NCBI GenBank assembly: GCA_035292425.1
Contig: DATDQD010000298.1
Coordinates: forward strand, 1 to 8,998
Direction: 5' to 3'
Length of the DNA stretch: 8,998 nucleotides
Source: SZUA-254 sp035292425
Lineage (GTDB): Bacteria > Bacteroidota > Ignavibacteria > UBA10030 > SZUA-254
Below the pieces are notes generated by a model. It saw only the letters and a program-made list of their open reading frames with translations, was not told the origin of the DNA and did not search any database. Below are positions 1 to 6,327 of the stretch, piece by piece. Numbering within the stretch: position 1 is the stretch's first letter; the number at the start of each line of letters is the position of its first letter. Position numbers and translations under genes: made by a program.

Positions 1-711
1 GTTCGCACCGAGGGTGAGCCGGTCGATGGCATACATCGCGCCCACGTCGAACCCGACACCCGTCGCCGACGCCCCCCCGTTCTCCCTCCGGATGAACTTG
101 ATGTTGGCCCCGTAGCTGAGCGCGTCGTTCGCCTTCTTCGCGTAGGAAAAATAGACGGCCCAGTCCGCCGAGTTGTACCAGGTGACCCTCGAGGGGTCGA
201 TCCCCGCGAAGTTCTGCCACTGATCGGGGGGCAGGGGGTTGCCGGAGGCGTCGATGCCGGCGTTCCTCGTATCCGGAATGTTGTCGACCCCGAGACGGAT
301 CACCCCGAGGCCGACCGTGGAATTGCTGCCGAGCGGCATGGCCGCGGCGCCGTAGTCGTAGTTCACGAGCCCGGCGAACCGCTCGTCGTGCATCAGGCCG
401 ACCTGAGGATAGGAGAGACGGGAAAGGCCCGCGGGGTTCCAGTAGCCGGCCGTCACGTCGCCGGCGAGGGCCACCGAGGCGCCGCCGAGCGCCAGGGCCC
501 TCCCCCCCACGCCGATCGCCATGAACTCCCCGGCGTACTTCCCGGAAGAATTACCAGAAGAGGCGTCGAGTCTCGCCGGCGAAAGGAGCGCGAAGATGAG
601 CACGAAAAATAGCCCGAAGATTAGCCTGTAGATGAGCGCGAGCGCGGGGGGGAACCCGGACACCGGCAACACGCGACCCGGGATGTTATGATCAGCGTCG
701 CCGTTCACCAT
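1..711 (-). CDS. PorV/PorQ-like outer-membrane beta-barrel protein, 3' end cut by window
   Basis: This reading frame is open from the ATG at 711 to the window edge, giving 237 visible residues and no stop. A hydrophobic segment at residues 22-44 followed by LSPARLDA looks like a signal peptide, with cleavage near residue 50. The mature start then reads GEFMAIGVGGRALALGGA (61-78) and GYWNPAGLS (89-97). This Gly/Ala-rich opening with a W-N-P-A-G motif is typical of the PorV/PorQ/UPF0164 group of outer-membrane barrels. Alternating strands follow (VGLGVIRLGV, WAVYFSYAKK, LSYGANIKFIRR, VGFDVGAMYAIDRLTLGAN). PorV and PorQ serve type IX secretion in Bacteroidota, but many relatives outside that phylum have no assigned role, so a secretion function is not claimed. 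The start is uncertain: no Shine-Dalgarno sequence is visible, and in-frame GTG codons at 708, 672 and 663 would give a more usual signal-peptide N-region. It lies 43 bp downstream of dnaX on the same strand and is probably co-transcribed. Confidence 0.8.
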   Translation of the reverse strand, partial: MVNGDADHNIPGRVLPVSGFPPALALIYRLIFGLFFVLIFALLSPARLDASSGNSSGKYAGEFMAIGVGGRALALGGASVALAGDVTAGYWNPAGLSRLSYPQVGLMHDERFAGLVNYDYGAAAMPLGSNSTVGLGVIRLGVDNIPDTRNAGIDASGNPLPPDQWQNFAGIDPSRVTWYNSADWAVYFSYAKKANDALSYGANIKFIRRENGGASATGVGFDVGAMYAIDRLTLGAN

Positions 712-754
712 GCAATACTAATTGAAAATCGGGACAATAAGTTCCCCCGTCGCT

Positions 755-2455
755 TCAATGGATCTCTTCCGCGCCGAATTCACGGACCAGGGCCAGGACG
801 ACGGGATTGTCCTTCAGGCGGTCGGCGCCCCGGTTCCGGCCTCCGACACCGTCCCCCGCGGAACCCCGGGCGGGCATCGCCTCAAGGATCGAGTCGAACT
901 GGAACCGCGCGCCGTAAATCCGTTCGGCGAGCGCCGAGATGTATTGCCTGTTGCGTTTCAGGACGTCGGCGTGAAAATCGTCGGGGCAGGCGATGCTGAT
1001 GCTGTTCCCGTTCGCCGCGTGGAAGCTGGTTTCGGCGAGCATCGACCCGATGGCGATTTTTTCCCTGCGGACCTGTTCGACGATATCCTGCCAGTTCCGG
1101 GCCCAGTCGCCGACAACAGCCGCGGGGATGAGCGTGGCGATGACGGGAACCGCCGCGGTTGCCGGCGTGACGACCTGGTCGGGGCGGAGCGTGGGCTGAG
1201 TCGCCTTCACCGTGCCGCGGAACGGCGCAGGCGATTTCTCTGTCAACGCCATGACGGGGGCCGCCAAACGGGCAGGCCCGGCGGCTTCAACCTTTTTTTT
1301 TAACTCGTCAATCCCCGCAATCAGCCGCCCGATCTCCACGCTGGCGTCCATCGAGACCATCAGCTGCAGCGCGAGCTCGAGTTTCAGCCGGGGCTGCTGG
1401 CTCCAGCGCATCGCCGCCTCGGTGTCGGAGGCCAGCTTCATCAGCCGGAGGAGGTCCGCCTCTGAGAAATCCTTCGCCGTTTCGGCGTACCGTTTCCTGA
1501 TCCGTTCCGAACCGTCCACGAGGCCGGTGTCGCCGGTGGAGCGGACGACGAGCAGGTTGCGGAAATGATCGGCGAGGCCTCCCGCGAATTCGCGCAGGTC
1601 GAATCCCGAGCGCGAGACATCGTCCACGATCCGGAATCCGGCGCCGGCGTCCTTCAACGCGACCGCCCCGGTCACGCGGAAATAGAACTCGTCGTCGACG
1701 ATTTTCAGGAGCGAGCGCACGTCCTCCACCGTGATCTTCCCGCCGCAGAAGGAGACGACCTGGTCGAAGATGCTCTGGGAATCGCGCAGCGAACCGTCGG
1801 CCCTCCTGGCGATCAGGTCCAGCGCGGCGTCGTCCATGTCGATTTTTTCCGTTTTCGCGATGGCCGCGATGCTGGAGACGATTTCGGCGGCGGCGATCCT
1901 GCGGAACTCGAAACGCTGGCACCGCGAGAGGATCGTCGGCGGCACCCTGTGCTCCTCGGTCGTGGCGAAGATGAAAACGATGTAGGAGGGGGGCTCTTCC
2001 AGTGTTTTCAGGAGGGCGTTGAAGGCCACATTGGTGAGCATGTGGACTTCGTCGATGATGTAGACCTTGTACTTCCCCTTCCCGGGCCCGTACCGGACCG
2101 CCTCCCTCAGGTTGCGGATTTCGTCCACGCCCCGGTTCGACGCGCCGTCGATCTCGAACACGTTGACGCTCCGTCCCTCGGTGATCTCAATACAATTCTC
2201 GCAGGCGTTGTCGGGATCGGAATCCCTCGGATGGAGGCAGTTGATCGCTTTGGCGAGGATCCTCGCGGTGGTGGTCTTTCCGACGCCCCTCGGGCCGCTG
2301 AACAGGTAGGCGTGGCCGATCCGGCCGGCGGCCACGGCGTTGCGCAGCGTGGTCGTGATGTGGGACTGGCCGACGATGTCCCCGAAGACCTGGGGCCGCC
2401 ATTTGCGGGCGGTGGCCAGATGGGGGGCGTCGGCGGTATGCTTTTTCTCGGTCAT
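755..2455 (-). CDS. dnaX: DNA polymerase III subunit gamma/tau (clamp-loader ATPase)
   Basis: This 566-residue protein is the ATPase motor of the clamp loader, which places the sliding clamp on primed DNA and, as tau, links the loader to the polymerase. Visible motifs are Walker A GPRGVGKT (54-61), Walker B VYIIDEVH (131-138), sensor 1 FATTEEH (163-169), the SRC motif with arginine finger R178, and sensor 2 GSLRDSQS (221-228). Domain III follows to about residue 375. After a Lys/Ala/Pro linker, residues 450-525 form the C-terminal domain common in non-enterobacterial tau (from GDWARNWQDIVEQV), and the protein ends in a short tail of the NPVVLALVREFGAEEIH type. The zinc module appears degenerate: C73, C85 and C88 are present, but the expected second Cys is D82. 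The linker carries an A9 run and a frameshift-like cassette at residues 386-388. The start at 2455 gives the usual N-terminus (ATARKWRPQVFGDIVGQ) and has only a weak GGA upstream. It lies 64 bp downstream of lon. Confidence 0.96.
   Translation of the reverse strand: MTEKKHTADAPHLATARKWRPQVFGDIVGQSHITTTLRNAVAAGRIGHAYLFSGPRGVGKTTTARILAKAINCLHPRDSDPDNACENCIEITEGRSVNVFEIDGASNRGVDEIRNLREAVRYGPGKGKYKVYIIDEVHMLTNVAFNALLKTLEEPPSYIVFIFATTEEHRVPPTILSRCQRFEFRRIAAAEIVSSIAAIAKTEKIDMDDAALDLIARRADGSLRDSQSIFDQVVSFCGGKITVEDVRSLLKIVDDEFYFRVTGAVALKDAGAGFRIVDDVSRSGFDLREFAGGLADHFRNLLVVRSTGDTGLVDGSERIRKRYAETAKDFSEADLLRLMKLASDTEAAMRWSQQPRLKLELALQLMVSMDASVEIGRLIAGIDELKKKVEAAGPARLAAPVMALTEKSPAPFRGTVKATQPTLRPDQVVTPATAAVPVIATLIPAAVVGDWARNWQDIVEQVRREKIAIGSMLAETSFHAANGNSISIACPDDFHADVLKRNRQYISALAERIYGARFQFDSILEAMPARGSAGDGVGGRNRGADRLKDNPVVLALVREFGAEEIH
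1260..1301 (-). promoter_or_regulatory. Probable programmed -1 frameshift / slippage cassette in dnaX
   Basis: On the coding strand, nine consecutive A residues (1301-1293) are followed by G, so zero-frame codons 386-388 read AAA AAA AAG. They contain the heptamer A AAA AAG, the same as the Escherichia coli dnaX slippery site. In the -1 frame the next codons are GGT and TGA (1292-1287), so a slip ends the protein after one extra Gly, at about 389 residues. Six nucleotides past the heptamer begins a stem of GCCGCC (1285-1280) with GGCGGC (1265-1260), enclosing a small GGG/CCC inner stem. A GGGGA at 1316-1312 lies 13 nt upstream and could act as a weak internal Shine-Dalgarno stimulator. In E. 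coli this layout makes gamma by ribosomal frameshifting; in Thermus thermophilus an A9 run does so by transcriptional slippage. Use in this organism is inferred. Confidence 0.75.
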
Positions 2456-2467
2456 GCGCGTCCGGTC

Positions 2468-2496
2468 AATATAAACGTTACGCCCCGGAATTTCAA
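2468..2496 (-). promoter_or_regulatory. Predicted sigma70-type promoter of dnaX
   Basis: Reading the minus strand, TTGAAA (2496-2491) and TATATT (2473-2468) are separated by exactly 17 bp, each matching the sigma70 consensus at 5 of 6 bases. The predicted transcription start is near 2461, only about 6 nt before the dnaX ATG at 2455, so this transcript would be almost leaderless. It would let dnaX be expressed apart from lon. Confidence 0.6.
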
Positions 2497-2518
2497 GAGG
2501 ACGGGGCGGTTTCCGGGG
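2481..2518. repeat. Two overlapping, mutually exclusive inverted repeats between lon and dnaX
   Basis: CCCCGGAA at 2483-2490 is the exact reverse complement of TTCCGGGG at 2511-2518 (8-bp stem, 20-nt loop). CGCCCCG at 2481-2487 also pairs with CGGGGCG at 2502-2508 (7-bp stem, 14-nt loop). Both use the same CCCCG bases, so only one can form at a time. They begin immediately after the lon stop codon and enclose the dnaX -35 box. They could be a weak lon terminator (there is no U-tract) or an operator; neither is shown. Confidence 0.55.
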
Positions 2519-2519
2519 A

Positions 2520-4940
2520 CTATTTCCCGAACACCCAGGGGATCGCGTCCTCGATTTTTTCGACGGGGACGATTTTGAGGCCCTCCTTCACGCGGGCGGG
2601 GATCTCGGGGAGGTCCTTCTCGTTCTCCTTCGGGATCAGGATCGTCCGAATCCCGTTGCGCCGGGCCGCGAGGAGCTTTTCGTTCAGGCCCCCGATCGCC
2701 AGGACGTTTCCCCTCAGCGTAATTTCGCCGGTCATCGCGACGTCGGTGCGGGCGGGGCGGTTTGACGCGGCGGAGATCATCGCCATCGCCATGGTGATCC
2801 CCGCCGAGGGGCCGTCTTTCGGGATGGCGCCCTCGGGAAGATGGATGTGGATTTCCTTTTTCGAGGAGAAGTGGACCGGCACGCCGAGCGGCTTCGCGTT
2901 GGAGCGGATATAACTCAGGGCCGCCTGCGCGGATTCCTTCATCACTTCGCCGAGCTGTCCCGTGAGGGTCAGCTTTTCCGGCCCGTCCATAATGGTCACG
3001 TCGACTGACAGGATGTCCCCTCCCACGCTCGTCCAGGCCAGCCCGGTCACCGATCCCACCCGCCGCCGCGTTTCGGCAATGCGGCTCCGGAAGCGGGGCA
3101 CGCCGAGGTATGTCTCAATTTTTTTCGGGTCGACGGCCACCTTTTTATCTCCCGGGTTCTTCGACCCCCTGGCGCCCTTTGCCCCCTTCGCGCCCTTCCC
3201 GTTCTTCCTCCATCCGACGACGATCTCCTTGGCCACCTTGCGGCAGACCGAGGCGATCTCCCGCTCCAGGTTCCTCACGCCGGCCTCGCGGGTGTATTCC
3301 CGGATGATTCTGATAATGGCTTCGTCGGTGATCCCGACGTCGGAGGGTTTCAGGCCGTGCTCGGCGAGCTGTTTCGGAATAATATGACGCTTCGCAATTT
3401 CAGTCTTGTCGAAATCGAGGTAGCCGGGGAGTTCGATGATTTCCATCCGGTCCTGCAGCGGCAGGGGGATGTTGTACCGGACATTTGCCGTCGTGATGAA
3501 CATAACCCGCGACAGGTCGTAGTCCACGTCGAGGTAATGGTCGTTGAAGGAGACGTTCTGCTCCGGGTCGAGGACCTCGAGGAGCGCCGAGGCCGGGTCT
3601 CCCCGGAAATCCATCGACATCTTGTCCACCTCGTCCATCAGGATGACCGGGTTGACCACCCCCGCCCGCTTCATCGACTGGATCAGTTTCCCCGGCATCG
3701 AGCCGATGTACGTCCGGCGGTGTCCGTGGATCTCGGCCTCGTCGCGGACGCCCCCGAGGGAGATGCGCACGAACTTCCTGCCGAGGGCCCGGGCGATCGA
3801 TTTTCCGAGGGATGTCTTCCCCACGCCGGGCGGACCGACGAAGCAGAGAATCTGCCCCTTCATCTCCTTCACGAGGTTGAGGACGGCGATGTGTTCGAGG
3901 ATCCGCTGCTTCGGCTTCTCCAGTCCGAAGTGGTCCTCATTGAGGATTGTCTCCACGTGCCGGACGTCGAGGTTGTCCTTCGTTCTCCTGTACCACGGGA
4001 CGTTTACCATCCAGTCGAGGTAGTTCCTCCCCACTCCGAACTCGGGGGACTGCGAAGGCGTTTTCCGGAGTTTCGCGAACTCCTCCATCGCCTTCTCCTT
4101 CACCACTGCGGGCAGGTGCGCGGCCTGGATTTGCTTTTTGAGTTTTTCGAGTTCGGGCGACAGGACGTCGTCGGCGCCGAGCTCGTCCTGCAGCACCCGG
4201 ATCTGCTCCTGGAGCAGGAATTTCTTCTGCGCCTTCTGGATGGAGTCGTGGACCTTGGTGTCGATATCCTTCTCGATCCGGAGGACGTCCAGCTCGGTGG
4301 TGAGGATCTTCGCCAGCTCGAACAGCTGGTCCCTGACGCCCGGGTACTGGAGGATCTTCTGCCTGACTTCCACCCCCACGGTCAGGTTCGCCGCGATGAA
4401 ATAGAGCCGGCGGGAGGGGTCGGCGATTTTTTCGTACGACAGGAGCACCTCGCCCGGGAGGTTCCTGTTGAGGTGCACGTACTCGGCGAACAGCGCCGCC
4501 GTGTGTCGGCCGAGCGCGTCGATTTCCTGCGTCATTTCAAAGGCGTGGCCGGTGACCTCCACGTCCGCCTCGAGGAACTGCCCGTTGTATACGAACGAAT
4601 TCGCCGACGACCGGAAGATCCCGTCCACCAGGACCTTCATCAGTCCGTTCGGCAGTTTGACGATCTGGACGATTTTCGCGACGCTGCCGTGGCTGTGAAG
4701 CTGGTCCGGGCCAGGGTCCTCGACCGCGGCGTTCTTCTGCGTCGCGAGGAAGACGAACTTGTGCTGTTCCCAGGCATGCGATGCCGCCCTCAGCGAGGAA
4801 TCCCTCCCGATCAGGACCGGGTAGACCATCGAAGGGAAGACCACGACGTCGCGCAGCGGAATGACCGGGAGTTTCCCCGGCACGTCCGCGACGGACACGT
4901 CCGAACGATCGTGATATTTGATTTCTTCTTTTTTGGCCAT
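2520..4940 (-). CDS. lon: ATP-dependent protease Lon
   Basis: An 806-residue cytoplasmic Lon (LonA type) that unfolds and degrades damaged and regulatory proteins. The N-terminal substrate-binding domain opens with LPVIPLRDVVVFP (24-36). A coiled helical stretch follows (about 220-300, including QKAQKKFLLQEQIRVLQDEL). The AAA+ domain has Walker A GPPGVGKT (369-376), Walker B VILMDEVDK (432-440) and sensor/arginine region ITTANVRYNIP. The protease domain carries the catalytic dyad S712 (PKDGPSAG) and K755 (GGLNEK), 43 residues apart as in E. coli. Length is normal for the family. The ATG at 4940 (MAKKEE) was chosen because it sits just before the conserved N-terminus. The frame stays open far upstream (to 5888), but that part is antisense to the peptidase gene. 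No Shine-Dalgarno sequence precedes the ATG. A Gly/Lys/Ala linker (581-592) separates the AAA+ lid from the protease domain. Confidence 0.97.
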   Translation of the reverse strand: MAKKEEIKYHDRSDVSVADVPGKLPVIPLRDVVVFPSMVYPVLIGRDSSLRAASHAWEQHKFVFLATQKNAAVEDPGPDQLHSHGSVAKIVQIVKLPNGLMKVLVDGIFRSSANSFVYNGQFLEADVEVTGHAFEMTQEIDALGRHTAALFAEYVHLNRNLPGEVLLSYEKIADPSRRLYFIAANLTVGVEVRQKILQYPGVRDQLFELAKILTTELDVLRIEKDIDTKVHDSIQKAQKKFLLQEQIRVLQDELGADDVLSPELEKLKKQIQAAHLPAVVKEKAMEEFAKLRKTPSQSPEFGVGRNYLDWMVNVPWYRRTKDNLDVRHVETILNEDHFGLEKPKQRILEHIAVLNLVKEMKGQILCFVGPPGVGKTSLGKSIARALGRKFVRISLGGVRDEAEIHGHRRTYIGSMPGKLIQSMKRAGVVNPVILMDEVDKMSMDFRGDPASALLEVLDPEQNVSFNDHYLDVDYDLSRVMFITTANVRYNIPLPLQDRMEIIELPGYLDFDKTEIAKRHIIPKQLAEHGLKPSDVGITDEAIIRIIREYTREAGVRNLEREIASVCRKVAKEIVVGWRKNGKGAKGAKGARGSKNPGDKKVAVDPKKIETYLGVPRFRSRIAETRRRVGSVTGLAWTSVGGDILSVDVTIMDGPEKLTLTGQLGEVMKESAQAALSYIRSNAKPLGVPVHFSSKKEIHIHLPEGAIPKDGPSAGITMAMAMISAASNRPARTDVAMTGEITLRGNVLAIGGLNEKLLAARRNGIRTILIPKENEKDLPEIPARVKEGLKIVPVEKIEDAIPWVFGK

Positions 4941-4975
4941 GGGAAAACGGCAAAGGACGGGTGAAGGGGTGGGAA

Positions 4976-5004
4976 AATATACGAAGAAGCGCGCGGTTAA
5001 GCAA
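4976..5004 (-). promoter_or_regulatory. Predicted promoter of lon
   Basis: On the minus strand, TTGCTT (5004-4999) and TATATT (4981-4976) are spaced by 17 bp, and the -10 has the same hexamer as that of dnaX. The predicted start near 4969 gives a leader of about 29 nt. The -35 box is weak (3 of 6 consensus bases). I see no CIRCE or HspR-type (HAIR) element that would mark it as heat-shock repressed. Confidence 0.45.
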
Positions 5005-5062
5005 GGAAGGGTCCCGGGGGCAGAACGGTGGAAATTCGTATATTGCGCCGAGGGCGTTGAAC

Positions 5063-5092
5063 TTGACATAATAATTTTATCAACTTTATCAT
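5063..5092 (+). promoter_or_regulatory. Predicted strong promoter of the M14 peptidase gene
   Basis: A perfect -35 TTGACA (5063-5068) and a 5-of-6 -10 TATCAT (5087-5092) are separated by 18 bp, inside an AT-rich island in otherwise GC-rich DNA. The predicted transcript starts near 5099. The 21-bp segment 5063-5083 is also an imperfect palindrome (8 of 10 pairs) covering the -35, so a repressor could bind there. It is divergent from the lon promoter. Confidence 0.55.
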
Positions 5093-5111
5093 TTCTATCA
5101 ATTCTATCCTG
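5076..5111 (+). repeat. Four 9-bp tandem repeats overlapping the peptidase promoter
   Basis: The units are TTTATCAAC (5076-5084), TTTATCATT (5085-5093), TCTATCAAT (5094-5102) and TCTATCCTG (5103-5111), sharing the core T(T/C)TATC. The predicted -10 box lies inside the second unit, so gain or loss of a unit would change -35/-10 spacing or leader length. Confidence 0.55.
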
Positions 5112-5213
5112 CCATCCCCGCGCATCGGCGCCGGCGAAAGACCCGCGCGTCTCTCCGCCGCATTCGACCGCTGCAACGTCCCCGAATTCGCTCCCCTGCA
5201 TCTCACGCCGGGG
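5109..5213 (+). other. In-frame coding-like extension upstream of the first ATG of the peptidase
   Basis: The peptidase frame is open back to the TGA at 5064-5066. Just before the ATG at 5214 it reads LSAAFDRCNVPEFAPLHLTPG, which looks like a continuation of the protein: relatives usually have a short, partly helical lead-in before the part resembling FHPVLRKIS. Between the predicted transcript start and 5214 no frame has an ATG, GTG or TTG. CTG codons at 5109 and 5196 are the only near-start codons in frame. Either translation begins at a non-standard codon or the protein is shorter than its relatives. Confidence 0.4.
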
Positions 5214-6269
5214 ATGTTCCACCCCGTTCTCCGGAAAATATCCGCCGGATCGAACGGGATCGTGACGATCGCCGAAGCCGGACGCTCGTTCGAAGGGCGC
5301 CCGATTTACTCGGTCTCGGCGGGCAGCGGCCCGACCCGCGTATTCCTCTGGTCCCAGATGCACGGCGACGAATCCACGGCGACGCGCGCGCTCGGGGACA
5401 TCTTCCGGCATCTCGCAACGACGGCGGACGGGCCGGCAACGCGCGGGATCCTGTCCCGGCTGAGGATCCTCGCCCTGCCGATGCTGAACCCCGACGGGGC
5501 GGAGAGGCGCGCGCGCCGGACGGCGCAGGGGATCGACATGAACAGGGACGCGCTCGCCCTCCGGACGCCCGAAGGCCGCCTCCTCGCGCAGGTCGCCGCC
5601 GGGTTCAAACCGGCGCTCTCGTTCAACCTGCACGACCAGGAACTGAGCGCGACGGGCGACACGCGGGAAATCACCGCCCTCGCCCTCCTCGCCCCGGCCT
5701 TCGACGCGATCCGTTCCGACAACCCCTCGAGGAGCACGGCGAAAAAGATCGCGTCGTTCATCGCCGATACGGCCGCGCCGCTCGCGCCGGGGCGGATCGC
5801 CAGGTACGACGACGATTTCGAGCCGAGGGCCTTCGGCGATGCCTTTCAGAAGAGCGGATACGGGACCGTACTCGTGGAATCGGGGCACTCGAAGGGCGAC
5901 CCGGACAAGATGCTCGTCCGTAAAGTGAACTTCGTGTCGTTGCTGGCGGCGCTGGAGAGGATCGCGGAGGGTGACATCGGCGAGTTGTCCGCCCGAACCT
6001 ACGACACCCTCCCCGCGAACGGCAAGAGGGCCTACGACGTGATCGTCAGGAACGTCGCCGTGCGGTCGTCCGGTGCGTCATACCGGGCCGACCTCGGGAT
6101 TTCGCGGCAGGTGGACACGCATTCCGAGGAACCCCCGCGCCTCGTCGACGCGGGGGACCTCAGTATCTTTACGGGGATGGAGGAGTTCGACGGGTCGGAC
6201 GCAGTGATCGCGGCCGGCGAGCTCGTGTTCAACGGGCCGTTCGATTACCGCCGCCTGACCGGCGTCTGA
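5214..6269 (+). CDS. M14-family zinc carboxypeptidase-like metallopeptidase
   Basis: At least 351 residues. The zinc-binding motif is H50-G-D-E53 within FLWSQMHGDESTATRAL, with third ligand H140 in LSFNLHDQ. LPMLNPDG (88-95) and DMNRD (108-112) follow the usual M14 order; N110-R111 correspond to the pair that holds the substrate C-terminal carboxylate. E222 in TVLVESGH is the expected catalytic glutamate. Residues after about 270 form an extra, probably beta-rich C-terminal domain of unknown role. No signal peptide or membrane segment is visible even in the upstream extension, so it is probably cytoplasmic. The substrate cannot be read from the sequence; carboxypeptidase or amidohydrolase activity on peptides or N-acyl amino acids is possible. 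The ATG at 5214 is the only standard start, but the protein may begin further upstream. It is divergent from lon, convergent with the Yip1 gene, and ends within an 11-bp tandem repeat. Confidence 0.88.
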   Translation: MFHPVLRKISAGSNGIVTIAEAGRSFEGRPIYSVSAGSGPTRVFLWSQMHGDESTATRALGDIFRHLATTADGPATRGILSRLRILALPMLNPDGAERRARRTAQGIDMNRDALALRTPEGRLLAQVAAGFKPALSFNLHDQELSATGDTREITALALLAPAFDAIRSDNPSRSTAKKIASFIADTAAPLAPGRIARYDDDFEPRAFGDAFQKSGYGTVLVESGHSKGDPDKMLVRKVNFVSLLAALERIAEGDIGELSARTYDTLPANGKRAYDVIVRNVAVRSSGASYRADLGISRQVDTHSEEPPRLVDAGDLSIFTGMEEFDGSDAVIAAGELVFNGPFDYRRLTGV

Positions 6270-6294
6270 CCGGCGTCTGACCGGAGCCTGACCG
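6251..6294 (+). repeat. Four 11-bp tandem repeats across the peptidase stop codon
   Basis: Four units end in TGACCG: 6251-6261, 6262-6272, 6273-6283 and 6284-6294. Units two and three are identical (GCGTCTGACCG). Each carries TGA, and because 11 is not a multiple of 3 the TGAs fall in all three frames. The peptidase stop is the TGA of unit two (6267-6269). Confidence 0.8.
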
Positions 6295-6311
6295 CCGTTT
6301 GGAACAGGCCG

Positions 6312-6327
6312 GCGCGCTTCAGCGCGC
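6312..6327. terminator. GC hairpin between convergent genes, possible bidirectional terminator
   Basis: GCGCGC (6312-6317), a TTCA loop and GCGCGC (6322-6327) form a perfect 6-bp stem. It lies 42 bp past the peptidase stop and overlaps the last codons of the Yip1 gene. No T-run follows on either strand, so intrinsic termination is doubtful. Confidence 0.35.

Noticed and set aside
722..1303. 193-codon plus-strand frame opposite the dnaX 3' end
   Set aside because: It is fully antisense to the conserved DnaX C-terminal domain and has no motif of its own.
1565..2578. 337-codon open frame on the plus strand opposite dnaX
   Set aside because: It is a shadow of dnaX that runs through its promoter region, with biased composition and no domain.
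3357..4964. 535-codon open frame on the plus strand opposite lon
   Set aside because: It mirrors lon codons (rich in Arg, Asp, His, Val and Leu), has no recognisable motif, and is typical of shadow frames in GC-rich DNA.
4941..5062. Heat-shock operator (CIRCE or HspR-type) upstream of lon
   Set aside because: No matching inverted repeat is present; only short 5-bp arms (GTTGA/TCAAC) occur nearby.
4941..5888. Long upstream extension of the lon frame on the minus strand (to an ATG at 5888)
   Set aside because: It is antisense to the M14 peptidase gene, is Arg/Pro-rich with no family resemblance, and adds 316 residues that Lon proteins do not have. The MAKKEE start at 4940 fits the family.
6312..6327. 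Confident intrinsic terminator between the peptidase and Yip1 genes
   Set aside because: The hairpin is perfect but has no T-run on either strand, so it is listed only as a low-confidence terminator.
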